Shown piece after piece: positions 44,865-53,934 of a stretch of 64,000 bases of DNA; within the stretch, counting starts at the first letter, position 1, and each line of letters opens with the position of its first letter. The DNA is from Halorubrum lacusprofundi ATCC 49239 (lineage in GTDB: Archaea; Halobacteriota; Halobacteria; Halobacteriales; Haloferacaceae). The notes beneath the pieces were generated by a model. That model saw only the letters and a program-made list of their open reading frames with translations, ran no database searches and had not been told where the DNA came from. The DNA lies in NCBI RefSeq assembly GCF_000022205.1, contig NC_012029.1, positions 2,294,001 to 2,358,000 on the forward strand. Reading direction: 5' to 3'. The position numbers and the translations under genes are program-made.

Positions 44865-47800
44865 TCATCGGCCAAGGAAGCGTTGCAGTCGCCGATGAAC
44901 GATATCGGGCGGCCACGAGGTCGCTGTCGTCTCGGTTGCGACGCCGAACGTCTCGACGGTCCGGTGGACGCGCACGTCGGACGCACCGCTCTGTCGCGCG
45001 AGGAACGCGTACGCAGCGATCTGGAGCTCGTATCGCCGTCGTGTCTCGGAGCTCGGCTCGGTCAGGGCGATCTTCACGTCTGTCACGAACCGGTCTCCGG
45101 TCGGATATTCCACGACGAAGTCCGCCCGTCCGTGGATCTCGACTCCGAGATCGCCGACCTCGGCCAGCCCGTCCAGCGGTCGTTCGGTGTCGACGACGGT
45201 CGCTGGATCTGCGATCCGGTCCCACAGGTCGGAGTCGAGGAAGTCGTCGAGGACTGTCTCGAAGAACGCGAACATTCCCTCGCGTTCGGCCTCGCCGACC
45301 GGTTCCGGGATCGCGTTCACGGCCTCGTCGAAGGCCGTGCGCACCTCCGGTCCCGTCGTTCGAATCGCCCGTTCGTCGACGCCGCGGGCGACCAGTTCCG
45401 TGAGCGCGTCGTGAAGACACGTCCCCACCGCCTCGGGGCCGAGCCGATCGAATCGGAGAGGGAGATCGCCGGAGACCTCGTTCGTCGTCGTGTGCAGCGG
45501 CTCGCCCAGCAGGTGGGCGAGCGCGTACCGATCCACATCCTCCGTCAGCGGGTACATTGTGCTGGGGCTCAGGAATCGAGGGACCCACGGGTCGAGCCGG
45601 TCTCGCCGTGGGGGGGATTCAGTGGCCTCGTCGCGCCCGGTCCGAGGAGCCGGACGAGCACGCCGAGCGAACAGATCCGCGTCGTTGACGCCGATCTCGA
45701 TCGCGTCCCGGTTCGGATCCGAGTCGAGCAGCAGCTCGTAGGAGTCGGTGCCGCCGCGTCGGAACGCCAGCCCGTCGCGAATCGCGTCGAGCCACCGGTC
45801 CCGGGTCCGGTCTTCCTCCAGATTCGAGCGGGGTAGCGGAACAACGAGGTGGTCCCGAGCCCGCGTCAGTGCCACGTACAGCAGCCGCCACGCCTCGGCA
45901 CGCTCGTTCCCCGCGACGCGGCGGAGCCGGTCCGGACCGACGAGCGCGTCGCGATCCGCGGAATCGTTTGCAGAGTCAGACCCAGAATCCTTCGCGGAGT
46001 CGGACCCAGAATCCTTCGCGGAGTCAGACGCAGAATCGGACACGGATGTGGACACGGTGTCCCGCCAGCGGGCCGTCGCCCAGCGGAGCCCGGCGTCGCG
46101 GTCCCAGTCGTCCCCGACGCCGTACAGCCCGCCGTCGAACGGCGGGATAGCGATGTCGTCGGGCACCTCCGTGTTCGTCGGCGGGGCCAGCCCCGCGAGC
46201 GGTCCCTGCGCGACGAACCACCGGGCGTGGGGACCGTGCGACCAGATGTCGAACCCGGGGTCAGCGACGACGACGACGTCGTCTTGGTCCCCCTTGGCTC
46301 GGTGAATCGTGCGGAACTCGACGTCGTAGGCGGCGCCGGCCGCGCTCGGCTGCGTCGGGCCGACGCCGGGGTCCTCGCGGAACGGCTCCGCGAGGTCGAC
46401 CAGCTCCGACGGCGAGTAGCTATTGTCTCCCTCCCACTCGGAGAGCGTCTCGACGAGCGCGTCCAGATTGGCGACCCGCTGATCCGGATCGGTGTCGCCG
46501 ACGCACCCGTTCGGATCGGCCCGCAGCGCGAGCGCCTCGATTACGTCCTCGACGTACTCGCTCGCCGGGAGCCGGCCGAAGGCGTCGCTCCGATCGCGGA
46601 GTCGGACGAGTCCGCGGAGGATCCCCCGCTGTTCCTCCCCGACGGCGGCCGGGTCGTCGTCGAGCACCCGATCGAGGTCCCACGACCGAGACTCGAACGG
46701 GGCCGCGTCAAACGCGGCGTTCAGGGGAGACTCGGTGAGGAGTTTGCTCGTGCGCTGCGGAGAGCCGGGCGCGGTCAGCCACTCGCAAGCGGCGAGCGCC
46801 GTCTCGACGGCGGGGCAGTCGAACAGCGCGTCGGTCGCAGTGCGGACCCGGAGGCCTTCCGCGGCGAACGCCGCCTCGTACTCGGGCATCCGCGTCCCGC
46901 GGCGGAACAGCACCGTGACGCCGAGCGGGTCGCCGTCGTCGTTGCAGAAGGTTCCGTCGGCGAGCCCCCGCGAGATGTGGGTCGCGAGCATGTTCGCCTC
47001 CCCGAGCTCCCCGTCGGGGTCCGCCCACATCGCGGAGCCGGGGTGACCGATGCCTGCGAACGACGAGACGTGGACCGCGGCTCCATCGCCGCCCTCGCCG
47101 CCGTCGCGAGCCGCGTCCAACCGCGGGTACGAGGCGTCGAGGTCGCCGAGGTTCCCGCGAGCTGGGTCGGAGAACACCGGCTCGGCGATAGCGTTGATCC
47201 CTGCGGCGATATCGGGCACGCACCGATAGGTGGTGGTCGCCGTCCGGTTCTCGTGGGTGTCCCAGTCCACACCGAGGTACGTCCCCTCGGTCGTCGCGGC
47301 GGCGAACCACCGCGGGTCGGCGTGTCGCCACAGGTAGATCCCTTGGAGGCCGTCGCCGCAGGCGAACACGCGCGACTCGCTCGTTACGACGTGCGAGAGC
47401 GCGGCGTGCTGGACGGCAGACACGTCCTGTGCCTCGTCGATGACCAGACTCCGGATCCGCGACCGGTACGTCCGGAGGACCCGATCACGGTGTGAGCCGT
47501 CGACGGAGCGGAGCGGCTCGGGGAGGTCCGATCGCTCGCCAGACCTGTCGAAGTACGCGTCCACGAGGGAGGCGACGTCCGTGTGCGAGACCGCACCGTA
47601 CTCCCGAACTGCGGCCCGGTAACGGGTCCGGTACGCCGAGAGGACGGTACAGAAGTCGTCGATGCGCGCGTCCCACGCGTCGTACAGCTCGCGGTCGGCG
47701 TCGAGCAGGCGCTCTCGGTCCGGGCCGATCACCGTCTCCCGGACTCGTTCGCCGGTTCCCTCGCTAGCGTTTTCGTCACCGTTGGCAAATCGCTCGACGG

Positions 47801-48527
47801 ATCGCACGATATCGTCGAACGAGTCCGGCTTCCCGCCGGGATACGCCGAATCGCGTGTCTGTTCCAGCTCCGACCGGAACGCCTCGGTCGAGAGGCGTCG
47901 ATCGCGGCAGTACGTCAGCGCGTCCGCCAGCATTTCGTCGACGCCCTCGTCGTACTCGCCGTCCGGATACGCGGCTTCGAGGTCGCGGAGCCGCCGGGCG
48001 TGCTCCGGGTCGTTTCGGAGCGACTCGTAGCAGTCGCGGTGGACCCGTTTCAAGAGCGCGTCGTTCCCGACCGACGGCATCTCGTCGAAACCGATATCGC
48101 GCGCGAATTCCCGGAATATCTCGCGCAGGAGTCCATCGATGGTGCCCGCGTAAGGGGCCTGTCGCACGCGCTGTCGGAGGTATCGTAGCTCTGCCCCAGA
48201 GATGTCGGCCGCGGTGGGGACGAGGTCGTGTTCGACGATCGCCTGCAACCGATCGCAGATCGCCGGGACGATGTCGGCCGCCTCGTCGCGGTTAAACGAG
48301 ACGACCGTGACGTGCTGTTCAGGTGTCGGGTCCCCGGCCGCGTATCGGCGGAGGATGTCCTCGGCGGCGACGTGGTGGGCGACGACCGATTTGCCGGCCC
48401 CCGGAACGCAGTCGAGGGTGAACAGCCCGGAATCGGACGCGAAGTACGCGTCCCTGATCTCCCGCTGTGCGCCCCGTAATCGGATGGGGTCAGCGTCGCC
48501 GTCGCCGTCACCACCATCGTCACTCAC
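44865..48527 (-). CDS. AddA/RecB-like UvrD helicase-nuclease
   Basis: 1220 residues from GTG 48527. Superfamily 1A helicase motifs in order: Walker A VPGAGKS at 41-47, VVSFNRDEA, motif II LVIDEAQDVSAVQ near 362, motif III VFACGDGLQGIYLW, TTYRCVPDIAAGI, motif V VEFRTIHRAKGDQDDVVVV and motif VI LLYVALTRARDHLVV near 882. A C-terminal PD-(D/E)XK RecB nuclease follows: GRADF near 1132, TDVKIAL near 1148, QIAAY. A Ser/Asp repeat linker (about 830-860) interrupts domain 2. It should process DNA ends for recombination. It is the last gene of a three-gene operon; GTGAGTGA overlap with the AddB-like gene. Start could also be ATG 48548. Confidence 0.85.
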   Translation of the reverse strand: MSDDGGDGDGDADPIRLRGAQREIRDAYFASDSGLFTLDCVPGAGKSVVAHHVAAEDILRRYAAGDPTPEQHVTVVSFNRDEAADIVPAICDRLQAIVEHDLVPTAADISGAELRYLRQRVRQAPYAGTIDGLLREIFREFARDIGFDEMPSVGNDALLKRVHRDCYESLRNDPEHARRLRDLEAAYPDGEYDEGVDEMLADALTYCRDRRLSTEAFRSELEQTRDSAYPGGKPDSFDDIVRSVERFANGDENASEGTGERVRETVIGPDRERLLDADRELYDAWDARIDDFCTVLSAYRTRYRAAVREYGAVSHTDVASLVDAYFDRSGERSDLPEPLRSVDGSHRDRVLRTYRSRIRSLVIDEAQDVSAVQHAALSHVVTSESRVFACGDGLQGIYLWRHADPRWFAAATTEGTYLGVDWDTHENRTATTTYRCVPDIAAGINAIAEPVFSDPARGNLGDLDASYPRLDAARDGGEGGDGAAVHVSSFAGIGHPGSAMWADPDGELGEANMLATHISRGLADGTFCNDDGDPLGVTVLFRRGTRMPEYEAAFAAEGLRVRTATDALFDCPAVETALAACEWLTAPGSPQRTSKLLTESPLNAAFDAAPFESRSWDLDRVLDDDPAAVGEEQRGILRGLVRLRDRSDAFGRLPASEYVEDVIEALALRADPNGCVGDTDPDQRVANLDALVETLSEWEGDNSYSPSELVDLAEPFREDPGVGPTQPSAAGAAYDVEFRTIHRAKGDQDDVVVVADPGFDIWSHGPHARWFVAQGPLAGLAPPTNTEVPDDIAIPPFDGGLYGVGDDWDRDAGLRWATARWRDTVSTSVSDSASDSAKDSGSDSAKDSGSDSANDSADRDALVGPDRLRRVAGNERAEAWRLLYVALTRARDHLVVPLPRSNLEEDRTRDRWLDAIRDGLAFRRGGTDSYELLLDSDPNRDAIEIGVNDADLFARRARPAPRTGRDEATESPPRRDRLDPWVPRFLSPSTMYPLTEDVDRYALAHLLGEPLHTTTNEVSGDLPLRFDRLGPEAVGTCLHDALTELVARGVDERAIRTTGPEVRTAFDEAVNAIPEPVGEAEREGMFAFFETVLDDFLDSDLWDRIADPATVVDTERPLDGLAEVGDLGVEIHGRADFVVEYPTGDRFVTDVKIALTEPSSETRRRYELQIAAYAFLARQSGASDVRVHRTVETFGVATETTATSWPPDIVHRRLQRFLGR

Positions 48528-49806
48528 GGTTTCCCTCCGACTCTCCATCGCCTCGCTCCGATCCGTCACCGACGACCGCCCGCAGTTCCGGCGGAAGCTC
48601 CCGCTCCGTCCCGATCAGCCGCCGCCGGGCATCTTCAGAGACCCGCCGCGTATCGAGGTGATCGAGCAGCGGGGAGCGGGCCACGTCGTCGCCGCCGGAC
48701 GTTCGGGTATGTCGGGTGAAGACGACGCACCGCCCCGCCGCCCGGAGCACGTCCCCGAACTGATCGCGGTCGCGGCCGCCGACCCACGCCGGCTGCGGCG
48801 CGAGCGTCCCCGTCGCTCCCTCCCCCCGGAGGATCGCCTCCTGGAACTCCGGAGGCAGCGGAGACCGCGACGGCTGTGGCCACTCTTCCGCCGTCATTCC
48901 GACACCGATCACGTACGGGACGTCAAGCGCCCAGATGTCGTTCGCCTCGAAAACGTCGAGCGCGCGGGCGTTCGAGTGCTCCCGACGACCGGGGCGCTGT
49001 GTAGCGATCACGCCGGCGAGATCGGCGACATCGGCCCACGAGCGCTCAATTGCGTCCTCTTCAAGACGGTCGGCAAACTTGTGTCGTAGCTGTCGGACGA
49101 GGGTACGAACCCGCACGATCGCCCGCGCGTCGGTCTCGGTGTCGAGCAACGCCGGCGAGTCCGCGACCTTCGTCTCTGGAAGCCCGCGTTCGGCGTACCC
49201 CTCCACCACCTCGCCGAGCAGCGAGGCGACCGAGACCGGCTCCAGCGGCGGAGCGGCGGCGATCCACTCGGCGAACCGCCGGATGCGGTCGTCGGCGCCG
49301 TCCGTCGAGTCGATCACCTCGATCCACTCGGGGATCGATCGTGGCCCGTTCGGGAGCATGATCCTTGCCCGGTGTACCGCCGCAGGCTCGATCGGCCATT
49401 CCGCCGGCGGGGGAGCTGAGCCCGACGAACCACCCGATCCCGGCGGCGACCACCGGAGTTCGAGCGGACGCAGCAGTGTCTCGCGGTCCACGGTGTCCCC
49501 GGCCAGCGCCCCGCACACTGATTCGACGAGGGCGTACGGGCGGGTCCGGGTCACGCGGAGCTGCGTCCAGAACACCGGTGCGATCCCGTACTGGAGCGCC
49601 GCCCGGAACAGCGGCTCCTCGTACGGATCGAGGTCGCGGACCGCGACAGCGATGTCCCGGACTGGAACGCCGCTGTCCCGGAGCGCGGCCGCCACCGCCA
49701 TCGCGCTGCGCGCCTCGTCCCGACGCGTCGGCGACGCGATCTCGATCGTCGGTACGTCGGGCGTGTCGATCGGTGCCGAGAGCGCGAGCCGGTCGGATCC
49801 CGTCAC
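48520..49806 (-). CDS. AddB-like protein, C-terminal half (no nuclease domain)
   Basis: 428 residues from GTG 49806. The segment IEIASPTRRDEARSAMAVAAALRDSGVP then IAVAVRDLDPYEEPLFRAALQYGIAPVF is the AddB/UvrD 2A-domain pattern, where an accessory helicase-like subunit lacks ATPase motifs. Later VFEANDIWALDVPYVIGVGMTAEEWPQ recalls the motif V/VI region. The protein stops at an acidic tail and has no C-terminal PD-(D/E)XK domain or iron-sulfur cysteines found in true AddB. GTGA overlaps with the preceding gene and GTGAGTGA with the helicase-nuclease gene. Confidence 0.7.
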   Translation of the reverse strand: MTGSDRLALSAPIDTPDVPTIEIASPTRRDEARSAMAVAAALRDSGVPVRDIAVAVRDLDPYEEPLFRAALQYGIAPVFWTQLRVTRTRPYALVESVCGALAGDTVDRETLLRPLELRWSPPGSGGSSGSAPPPAEWPIEPAAVHRARIMLPNGPRSIPEWIEVIDSTDGADDRIRRFAEWIAAAPPLEPVSVASLLGEVVEGYAERGLPETKVADSPALLDTETDARAIVRVRTLVRQLRHKFADRLEEDAIERSWADVADLAGVIATQRPGRREHSNARALDVFEANDIWALDVPYVIGVGMTAEEWPQPSRSPLPPEFQEAILRGEGATGTLAPQPAWVGGRDRDQFGDVLRAAGRCVVFTRHTRTSGGDDVARSPLLDHLDTRRVSEDARRRLIGTERELPPELRAVVGDGSERGDGESEGNRE

Positions 49807-50621
49807 TCGAACGCCTCCGTTCCGGGATCGGTGATAGCGAGGAGATCGGGGACTCGGCCCCGGAGGTACTCGCCGGTTCCCTCCCGAAAGTGAACGTGGA
49901 CCGTGAGGGACGTGGCAGCCAACAGCCCGTGGACGAGGTCGGTATGCGGCGCTGACAGGCTGCTGAGCCCGAGCAGCGTGAGCCGTTCGATCTCCGGGAA
50001 CGCCTCCGCCCACGCCGACCCGTTTGTCGCCGTGATCGACCGCGTCGCGCGGCGCAAGAGCGCCGTCTCCGAGACGGCTTTCGTGGTTCTCTCCCGCAGT
50101 TCGCGTTCGGCACCGAGGCCGGTTTCGAGGATCGTCTCCGCTTCGTCGTCGATCGGCTCGTCGATCTTGTCGGCCGTCTCACCCCAGGCCGCGAGCCGGT
50201 CCGGGTGGAAGTTGGTGATCGCTTCCACGTCGGTTCGGATCTGCTCGATCCGCTGCGGGTCCCCCGGCGCGGCTCCGGTCGGAAGAGAGAGTGTGGTCGG
50301 TTCGTCAGACCCTCCGGCTTCGAGGATCGACCGGATCAACGAGAGGCGATCGACGCGGTCGACGGCAGCGGTCGGACGGCCCGCCGTTTCCAAGACGCGG
50401 ACACAGATCCCGACCGGGTCCGCAAAGCGGAAGGCGTCCTTCGGCAGCCGCGCCTCGCGGAGCCGGCGCTGGATGTTCCGCTGGTGGAGTTCAACTGGGG
50501 AAACGACGAGTTCAGTCGGCTGCGAGCGTCGCCGAGCCCTGTCGAACAGCCGCTCTTCGTCACCAACGTGAAGCGTCAGTTGGTCCGGCGTCCAGTCGTG
50601 GTGTGTGTCCGTTGCATCCAT
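49803..50621 (-). CDS. AddB-like protein, N-terminal half
   Basis: 272 residues. Starts with LTLHVGDEERLFDRARR and VVSPVELHQRNIQRRLRE, followed by helical segments including RLSLIRSILEAG, and ends with LTVHVHFREGTGEYLRG. This is what would be expected for the 1A/1B part of an AddB-like subunit, ending where the next gene takes up the 2A-like part. No Walker A is visible. It is first in the operon and overlaps the second gene by GTGA. Assignment rests on layout and faint motif similarity. Confidence 0.6.
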   Translation of the reverse strand: MDATDTHHDWTPDQLTLHVGDEERLFDRARRRSQPTELVVSPVELHQRNIQRRLREARLPKDAFRFADPVGICVRVLETAGRPTAAVDRVDRLSLIRSILEAGGSDEPTTLSLPTGAAPGDPQRIEQIRTDVEAITNFHPDRLAAWGETADKIDEPIDDEAETILETGLGAERELRERTTKAVSETALLRRATRSITATNGSAWAEAFPEIERLTLLGLSSLSAPHTDLVHGLLAATSLTVHVHFREGTGEYLRGRVPDLLAITDPGTEAFE

Positions 50622-50801
50622 TGATCCGATGTGGTATCCGTCGTCGCCGCCCGTTCACCCTCCTTGCCTGAACCGTTGTCGGTCGCAGATCGGCTCGAGG
50701 TCGAGGCGGTCGAGGCGGTGACGGCGCTCGGCCCGTCCGTTTGCAGGCGTTCGGTCGGCGACGTGTTTTTATACGCTCGGAGAGGGTGATACGCTAACAC
50801 G

Positions 50802-51476
50802 ATGCCACGCGAACAGTACCAAACGAAACTGGAGGGGCTCCGGGACGACGTGCTCTACATGAGCGAGCTCGTCGCCGATCGGCTCCGCATGGGACTCGAC
50901 GCCTTGGAGCGTCAGGACGGCGAACTGGGCGAGAAAGTCATCACCGGCGACGCGGAGATCAACGATCTCTACCTCGAACTGGAGGGGCAGTGTACGGACC
51001 TCATCGCCCTCCAGCAGCCGGTCGCGGGCGATCTGCGTTTCATCGCCGCCTCGTTCAAGATCATCACCGATCTCGAACGGATCGCCGACCTCGCGACGAA
51101 CCTCGGCGAGTACGCCAAGCAGGCCGACCGAGAGGTGTTCCCCGACGTCGACGTGCAGCGCATCGGCGACGACACGCTGGCGATGCTCGACGACGCGATG
51201 GCCGCCTACGCCGAGTCGGACTCTGAGCGCTGTTTCGCGGTCGCCGAGGCGGACGACGACGTCGACGCCGCCTGTGAGGCCGCGAGCGAACTCGTCGTGC
51301 GCGACTTGATCGAACGCAACGAGCTCCGGGAGGAGACGGACCTCGAGGGAACGATGCGGAACGTCTCGCGACTCCTGCTGACAATCCGCGACCTCGAACG
51401 CGTCGGCGACCACGCGGTCAACATCGCGGCGCGCTCGCTGTACATGATCGAGAACGACGACGAGCTGCTGTACTGA
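50802..51476 (+). CDS. phoU: PhoU family phosphate-signalling protein
   Basis: 224 residues made of two three-helix PhoU repeats. Repeat 1 contains QQPVAGDLRFIAASFKIITDLERIADLATN; repeat 2 contains NVSRLLLTIRDLERVGDHAVNIA. The acidic helix faces bind metal clusters. PhoU restrains phosphate uptake by the Pst ABC transporter, but no pst genes are nearby. TATA-like ttttatac at 50767-50774 is about 30 nt upstream, so the transcript is nearly leaderless. The next gene follows after 5 nt. Confidence 0.94.
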   Translation: MPREQYQTKLEGLRDDVLYMSELVADRLRMGLDALERQDGELGEKVITGDAEINDLYLELEGQCTDLIALQQPVAGDLRFIAASFKIITDLERIADLATNLGEYAKQADREVFPDVDVQRIGDDTLAMLDDAMAAYAESDSERCFAVAEADDDVDAACEAASELVVRDLIERNELREETDLEGTMRNVSRLLLTIRDLERVGDHAVNIAARSLYMIENDDELLY

Positions 51477-51481
51477 CCGCC

Positions 51482-51880
51482 GTGAACACCTACACCACCG
51501 ATATCGACGTTCGATTTCGCGATATCGACGCGATGGGCCACGTCAACAACGCCGTGTATGCGACGTACATCGAGCAGGCGCGAACCGAGTACTTCCGCGA
51601 TGTGCTCGACGCCGACCTCTCCGCGCTGGCGACGGTGTTGGCGTCGCTGTCGATCGACTTCCGCCGCCCGGTCGAGCTGACTGACGGGACTGTCTCCGTC
51701 GAGATCGATATCGCAGAGATGGGCACCTCCAGCGTGACGATGACCCACGAGATCCGTACCGACGGCGAGGTCGTCGCCGAGGCGGAAGCGACGCTCGTGA
51801 GCCTCGATCCGGACTCCGGCAAGCCCGCCCCGATCCCCGACGAGCACCGGTCGGACATCGAGTCGTACCACGGGCTCTGA
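51482..51880 (+). CDS. Acyl-CoA thioesterase, 4HBT hotdog family
   Basis: 132 residues from GTG 51482. A single hotdog fold with the catalytic region VRFRDIDAMGHVNNAVYATY (Asp near 16) and downstream LSIDFRRPVELTD and VAEAEATLVSLD. It hydrolyses acyl-CoA or 4-hydroxybenzoyl-CoA-like thioesters in the cytosol; exact substrate unknown. It begins 5 nt after the phoU stop, so co-transcription is likely. Confidence 0.88.
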   Translation: MNTYTTDIDVRFRDIDAMGHVNNAVYATYIEQARTEYFRDVLDADLSALATVLASLSIDFRRPVELTDGTVSVEIDIAEMGTSSVTMTHEIRTDGEVVAEAEATLVSLDPDSGKPAPIPDEHRSDIESYHGL

Positions 51881-52020
51881 CGGCCGAAGAGTCCGCCCGT
51901 CTCCTCGCCGCTCACTGCTGTCCGCTCACCGCTGTCCGCTCACCGCCCGCCGCTATCTTCTCACCGCTCACCCGCCGGCGACACCCTACCTTCTTGCCGC
52001 CGCGTGCCGATCGGTCGGAC

Positions 52021-52260
52021 ATGGCGATTCAACTCTACGCGCTCGACGGGTGTCCGTGGTGCGAGAAGGTGTCCGACGCGCTCGACGAGGCCGGCGTCGC
52101 GTACGAGACCGAGTGGGTCGACGCGCTCCACTCCGACCGCAGTGAGGTGAAGCGAATCAGCGGTCAGCGCGGCGTCCCGGTCCTGATCGACGAGGAGCGC
52201 GGCGTGACGATGTCCGAGAGCGCGAACATCTTGGAGTACGTCGAGCGGAGCCTCGTATGA
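52021..52260 (+). CDS. Glutaredoxin-like protein (GST N-terminal type)
   Basis: 79 residues from ATG 52021. Thioredoxin-fold protein with active-site LDGCPWCEKV (CPWC) near 9-14, QRGVPVLIDEERG for the cis-Pro, and SESANILEYVE for the glutathione-type end. Haloarchaea use gamma-glutamylcysteine, so this may reduce disulfides with that thiol. It overlaps the next gene by ATGA, which ties it to cobalamin adenosylation. Confidence 0.88.
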   Translation: MAIQLYALDGCPWCEKVSDALDEAGVAYETEWVDALHSDRSEVKRISGQRGVPVLIDEERGVTMSESANILEYVERSLV

Positions 52261-52790
52261 CCATCTACACCGGCCGCGGCGACGAGGGCGACACCGATCT
52301 CCGGGACATGAGCCGGGTGTCGAAGGCGAGCCCCCGGATCGAGGGGTACGGGACGGTCGACGAGGCGAACGCGCTGATCGGAACGGTGCGCCCGACCGGC
52401 CACGACGACCTCGACGAGCTGCTGGAGACGGTCCAGAACCACCTCCACGTCGTGCAGGCCGACCTCGCGAACCCGGATCCTGACCCCGACGACCCCGCGA
52501 TCGAGGCCGCGCACGTCGAGACGCTCGAAGCACGCATCGACGCGCTCGACGAGGAGCTGGAGCCGCTGCGCTCGTTCATTCTCCCCGGCGGCGGCGAGGC
52601 GGGCGCCCGCCTCCATCACGCCCGCACGGTGACCCGCCGAGCGGAGCGTCGAGTCGTCGAACTGGCGCGCTCGGAACCGATCAACGAGATGACCGTCACC
52701 TACCTCAACCGACTCTCCGACCTGCTGTTCACGCTCGGTCGCGTCGCGAACGCGCGCGACGGCGAACCCGAGGAGTCGCCGACCTACTGA
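52257..52790 (+). CDS. pduO: Cob(I)alamin adenosyltransferase, PduO type
   Basis: 177 residues. Family motifs: TGRGDEGDTDL at the start, SPRIEGYGTVDEANALIGT near 25-43, GGEAGARLHHARTVTRRAER near 115-135 and TVTYLNRLSDLLFTLGR near 145-162. It attaches the adenosyl group from ATP to cob(I)alamin or cobyrinate. Full length and intact. ATGA overlap with the glutaredoxin-like gene suggests coupled production of a redox partner that could help reduce cobalt; that link is an inference. Confidence 0.94.
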   Translation: MTIYTGRGDEGDTDLRDMSRVSKASPRIEGYGTVDEANALIGTVRPTGHDDLDELLETVQNHLHVVQADLANPDPDPDDPAIEAAHVETLEARIDALDEELEPLRSFILPGGGEAGARLHHARTVTRRAERRVVELARSEPINEMTVTYLNRLSDLLFTLGRVANARDGEPEESPTY

Positions 52791-52955
52791 CCTCGCTCTC
52801 CTGCGCTTCTCCCGCGTTTCTCCCGCGTTTCTCTCCGATTTTTCGACGTACAGCCTCGCAAAGACGGATTCCGAACCAACGACGATGCGATCGCGTCAAT
52901 CTGACCTCGATGGACCGCCACAAAGAATATATCAGTCGCATGCGAAAGGACAGAT

Positions 52956-53234
52956 ATGAGCAAGCACTTCGAAGACGCACGGTACTACCTCGGTCGCGCG
53001 GCGGAACACGCGAAGGCGGGCGTGAAAGAGGAGCTAGAGCCGGTCGAGGCTCGGGTAAAGGATCTCGTCGGCATCGTCGACGACGGGGAGCCGGAGCCCT
53101 CGCGGCTCGACCGGCTTCAGGCCGACTTGAAGAAACTGGAGGAGCGCGCGGAGGGCGAGGCCCGCGAGGCGGTGGCGGCGGCACGCGAGCGCATCGTCGA
53201 GTATCGCGGCCGCAACGTCGCCAAAGCGGAGTAG
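52956..53234 (+). CDS. DUF7553-like coiled-coil protein
   Basis: 92 residues, almost entirely charged helix with Glu/Arg/Lys/Ala heptad-like stretches (residues 1-35 and 50-85) and a Pro-containing break at EPEPSRL. It resembles small haloarchaeal proteins annotated DUF7553; function unknown, probably soluble oligomer. TATA-like atatat at 52927-52932 is about 26 nt from the ATG, supporting this start. Confidence 0.75.
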   Translation: MSKHFEDARYYLGRAAEHAKAGVKEELEPVEARVKDLVGIVDDGEPEPSRLDRLQADLKKLEERAEGEAREAVAAARERIVEYRGRNVAKAE

Positions 53235-53264
53235 GGCAGCCGGGTCGGACACGATTTGCCGCTT

Positions 53265-53774
53265 TTAAACCGTGTCGTCCGTGACGGCGAGCCGCTCCGC
53301 CGCCGGCACCACGGTGTACTCGATGTCGGCGCGCTCGAACAGCCTTCTCGTCCGTGCGATCCCCGTCTCGGCGTCGACGTCGATCGCACGGTAGTGCCGG
53401 ATCGGGTGCCGGATCCACGAGGGCTCCCAATGTGCGTACACGTCGGTCGTCTCGCGGTCCGGGCCGACGAACAGCGCGAGGTGGAGTTGGCGGTTGCTTG
53501 CGAGCGCCCCGTCGGGGTAGCGGACCCAGCTCGCGACCGAGGTCTCGGGCGGCATAGCGTAGTCGCGGAACTTGAGCGACGAGACGAGATTGCGGACGAA
53601 TCCGAGCCGGTGGAGCCGCGCCTCGACGATCGGGTACGGCTCCCGGAGCGTGAGCGCGTACTGGTCGCGGGGCGTCTCCCGCTCCGCGTAGAGCCCGATC
53701 GCCGACAGCGGGAGGTGGAGCAGGCTCGTCGCGTGCTGACGGAGGCGTTCGAGGAACCGGAGTTCGTGAGTCAC
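53265..53774 (-). CDS. Conserved haloarchaeal hypothetical protein
   Basis: 169 residues, soluble, mixed alpha/beta, with no obvious catalytic motif. Distinct stretches are SVASWVRYPDGALASNRQLHLALF and YAHWEPSWIRHPIRHYR. Convergent with the DUF7553-like gene. I do not recognise the family. Confidence 0.7.
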   Translation of the reverse strand: MTHELRFLERLRQHATSLLHLPLSAIGLYAERETPRDQYALTLREPYPIVEARLHRLGFVRNLVSSLKFRDYAMPPETSVASWVRYPDGALASNRQLHLALFVGPDRETTDVYAHWEPSWIRHPIRHYRAIDVDAETGIARTRRLFERADIEYTVVPAAERLAVTDDTV

Positions 53775-53858
53775 GGCGGGTCGGTTCGCGCGCTCGGCGA
53801 AAGAATCTTCGCCGTAAGGTAACTCTTAAGTCCAGAGGTCGGATACGTCGACACGAGC

Positions 53859-53933
53859 GGGTTGGTGGTCTAGCCAGGTTATGACGGCTCCTTCACACGG
53901 AGCAGGTCGGCGGTTCGAATCCGCCCCAACCCA
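53859..53933 (+). tRNA. tRNA-Val (anticodon CAC)
   Basis: Complete cloverleaf. Acceptor stem GGGTTGG (53859-53865) with CCAACCC (53926-53932), anticodon stem GCTCC/GGAGC around loop TTCACAC with anticodon CAC, T-arm GGCGG-TTCGAAT-CCGCC, discriminator A. CCA is not encoded. TATA-like tcttaag at 53824-53830 is about 30 nt upstream. Confidence 0.96.
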
Positions 53934-53934
53934 T

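Noticed and set aside
45849-47495. 548-codon plus-strand frame inside the helicase-nuclease gene
   Set aside because: Antisense shadow of well-conserved helicase motifs.
50802-51476. Start of a pst phosphate-transport operon
   Set aside because: Only phoU is present; the neighbours are a thioesterase and a helicase operon.
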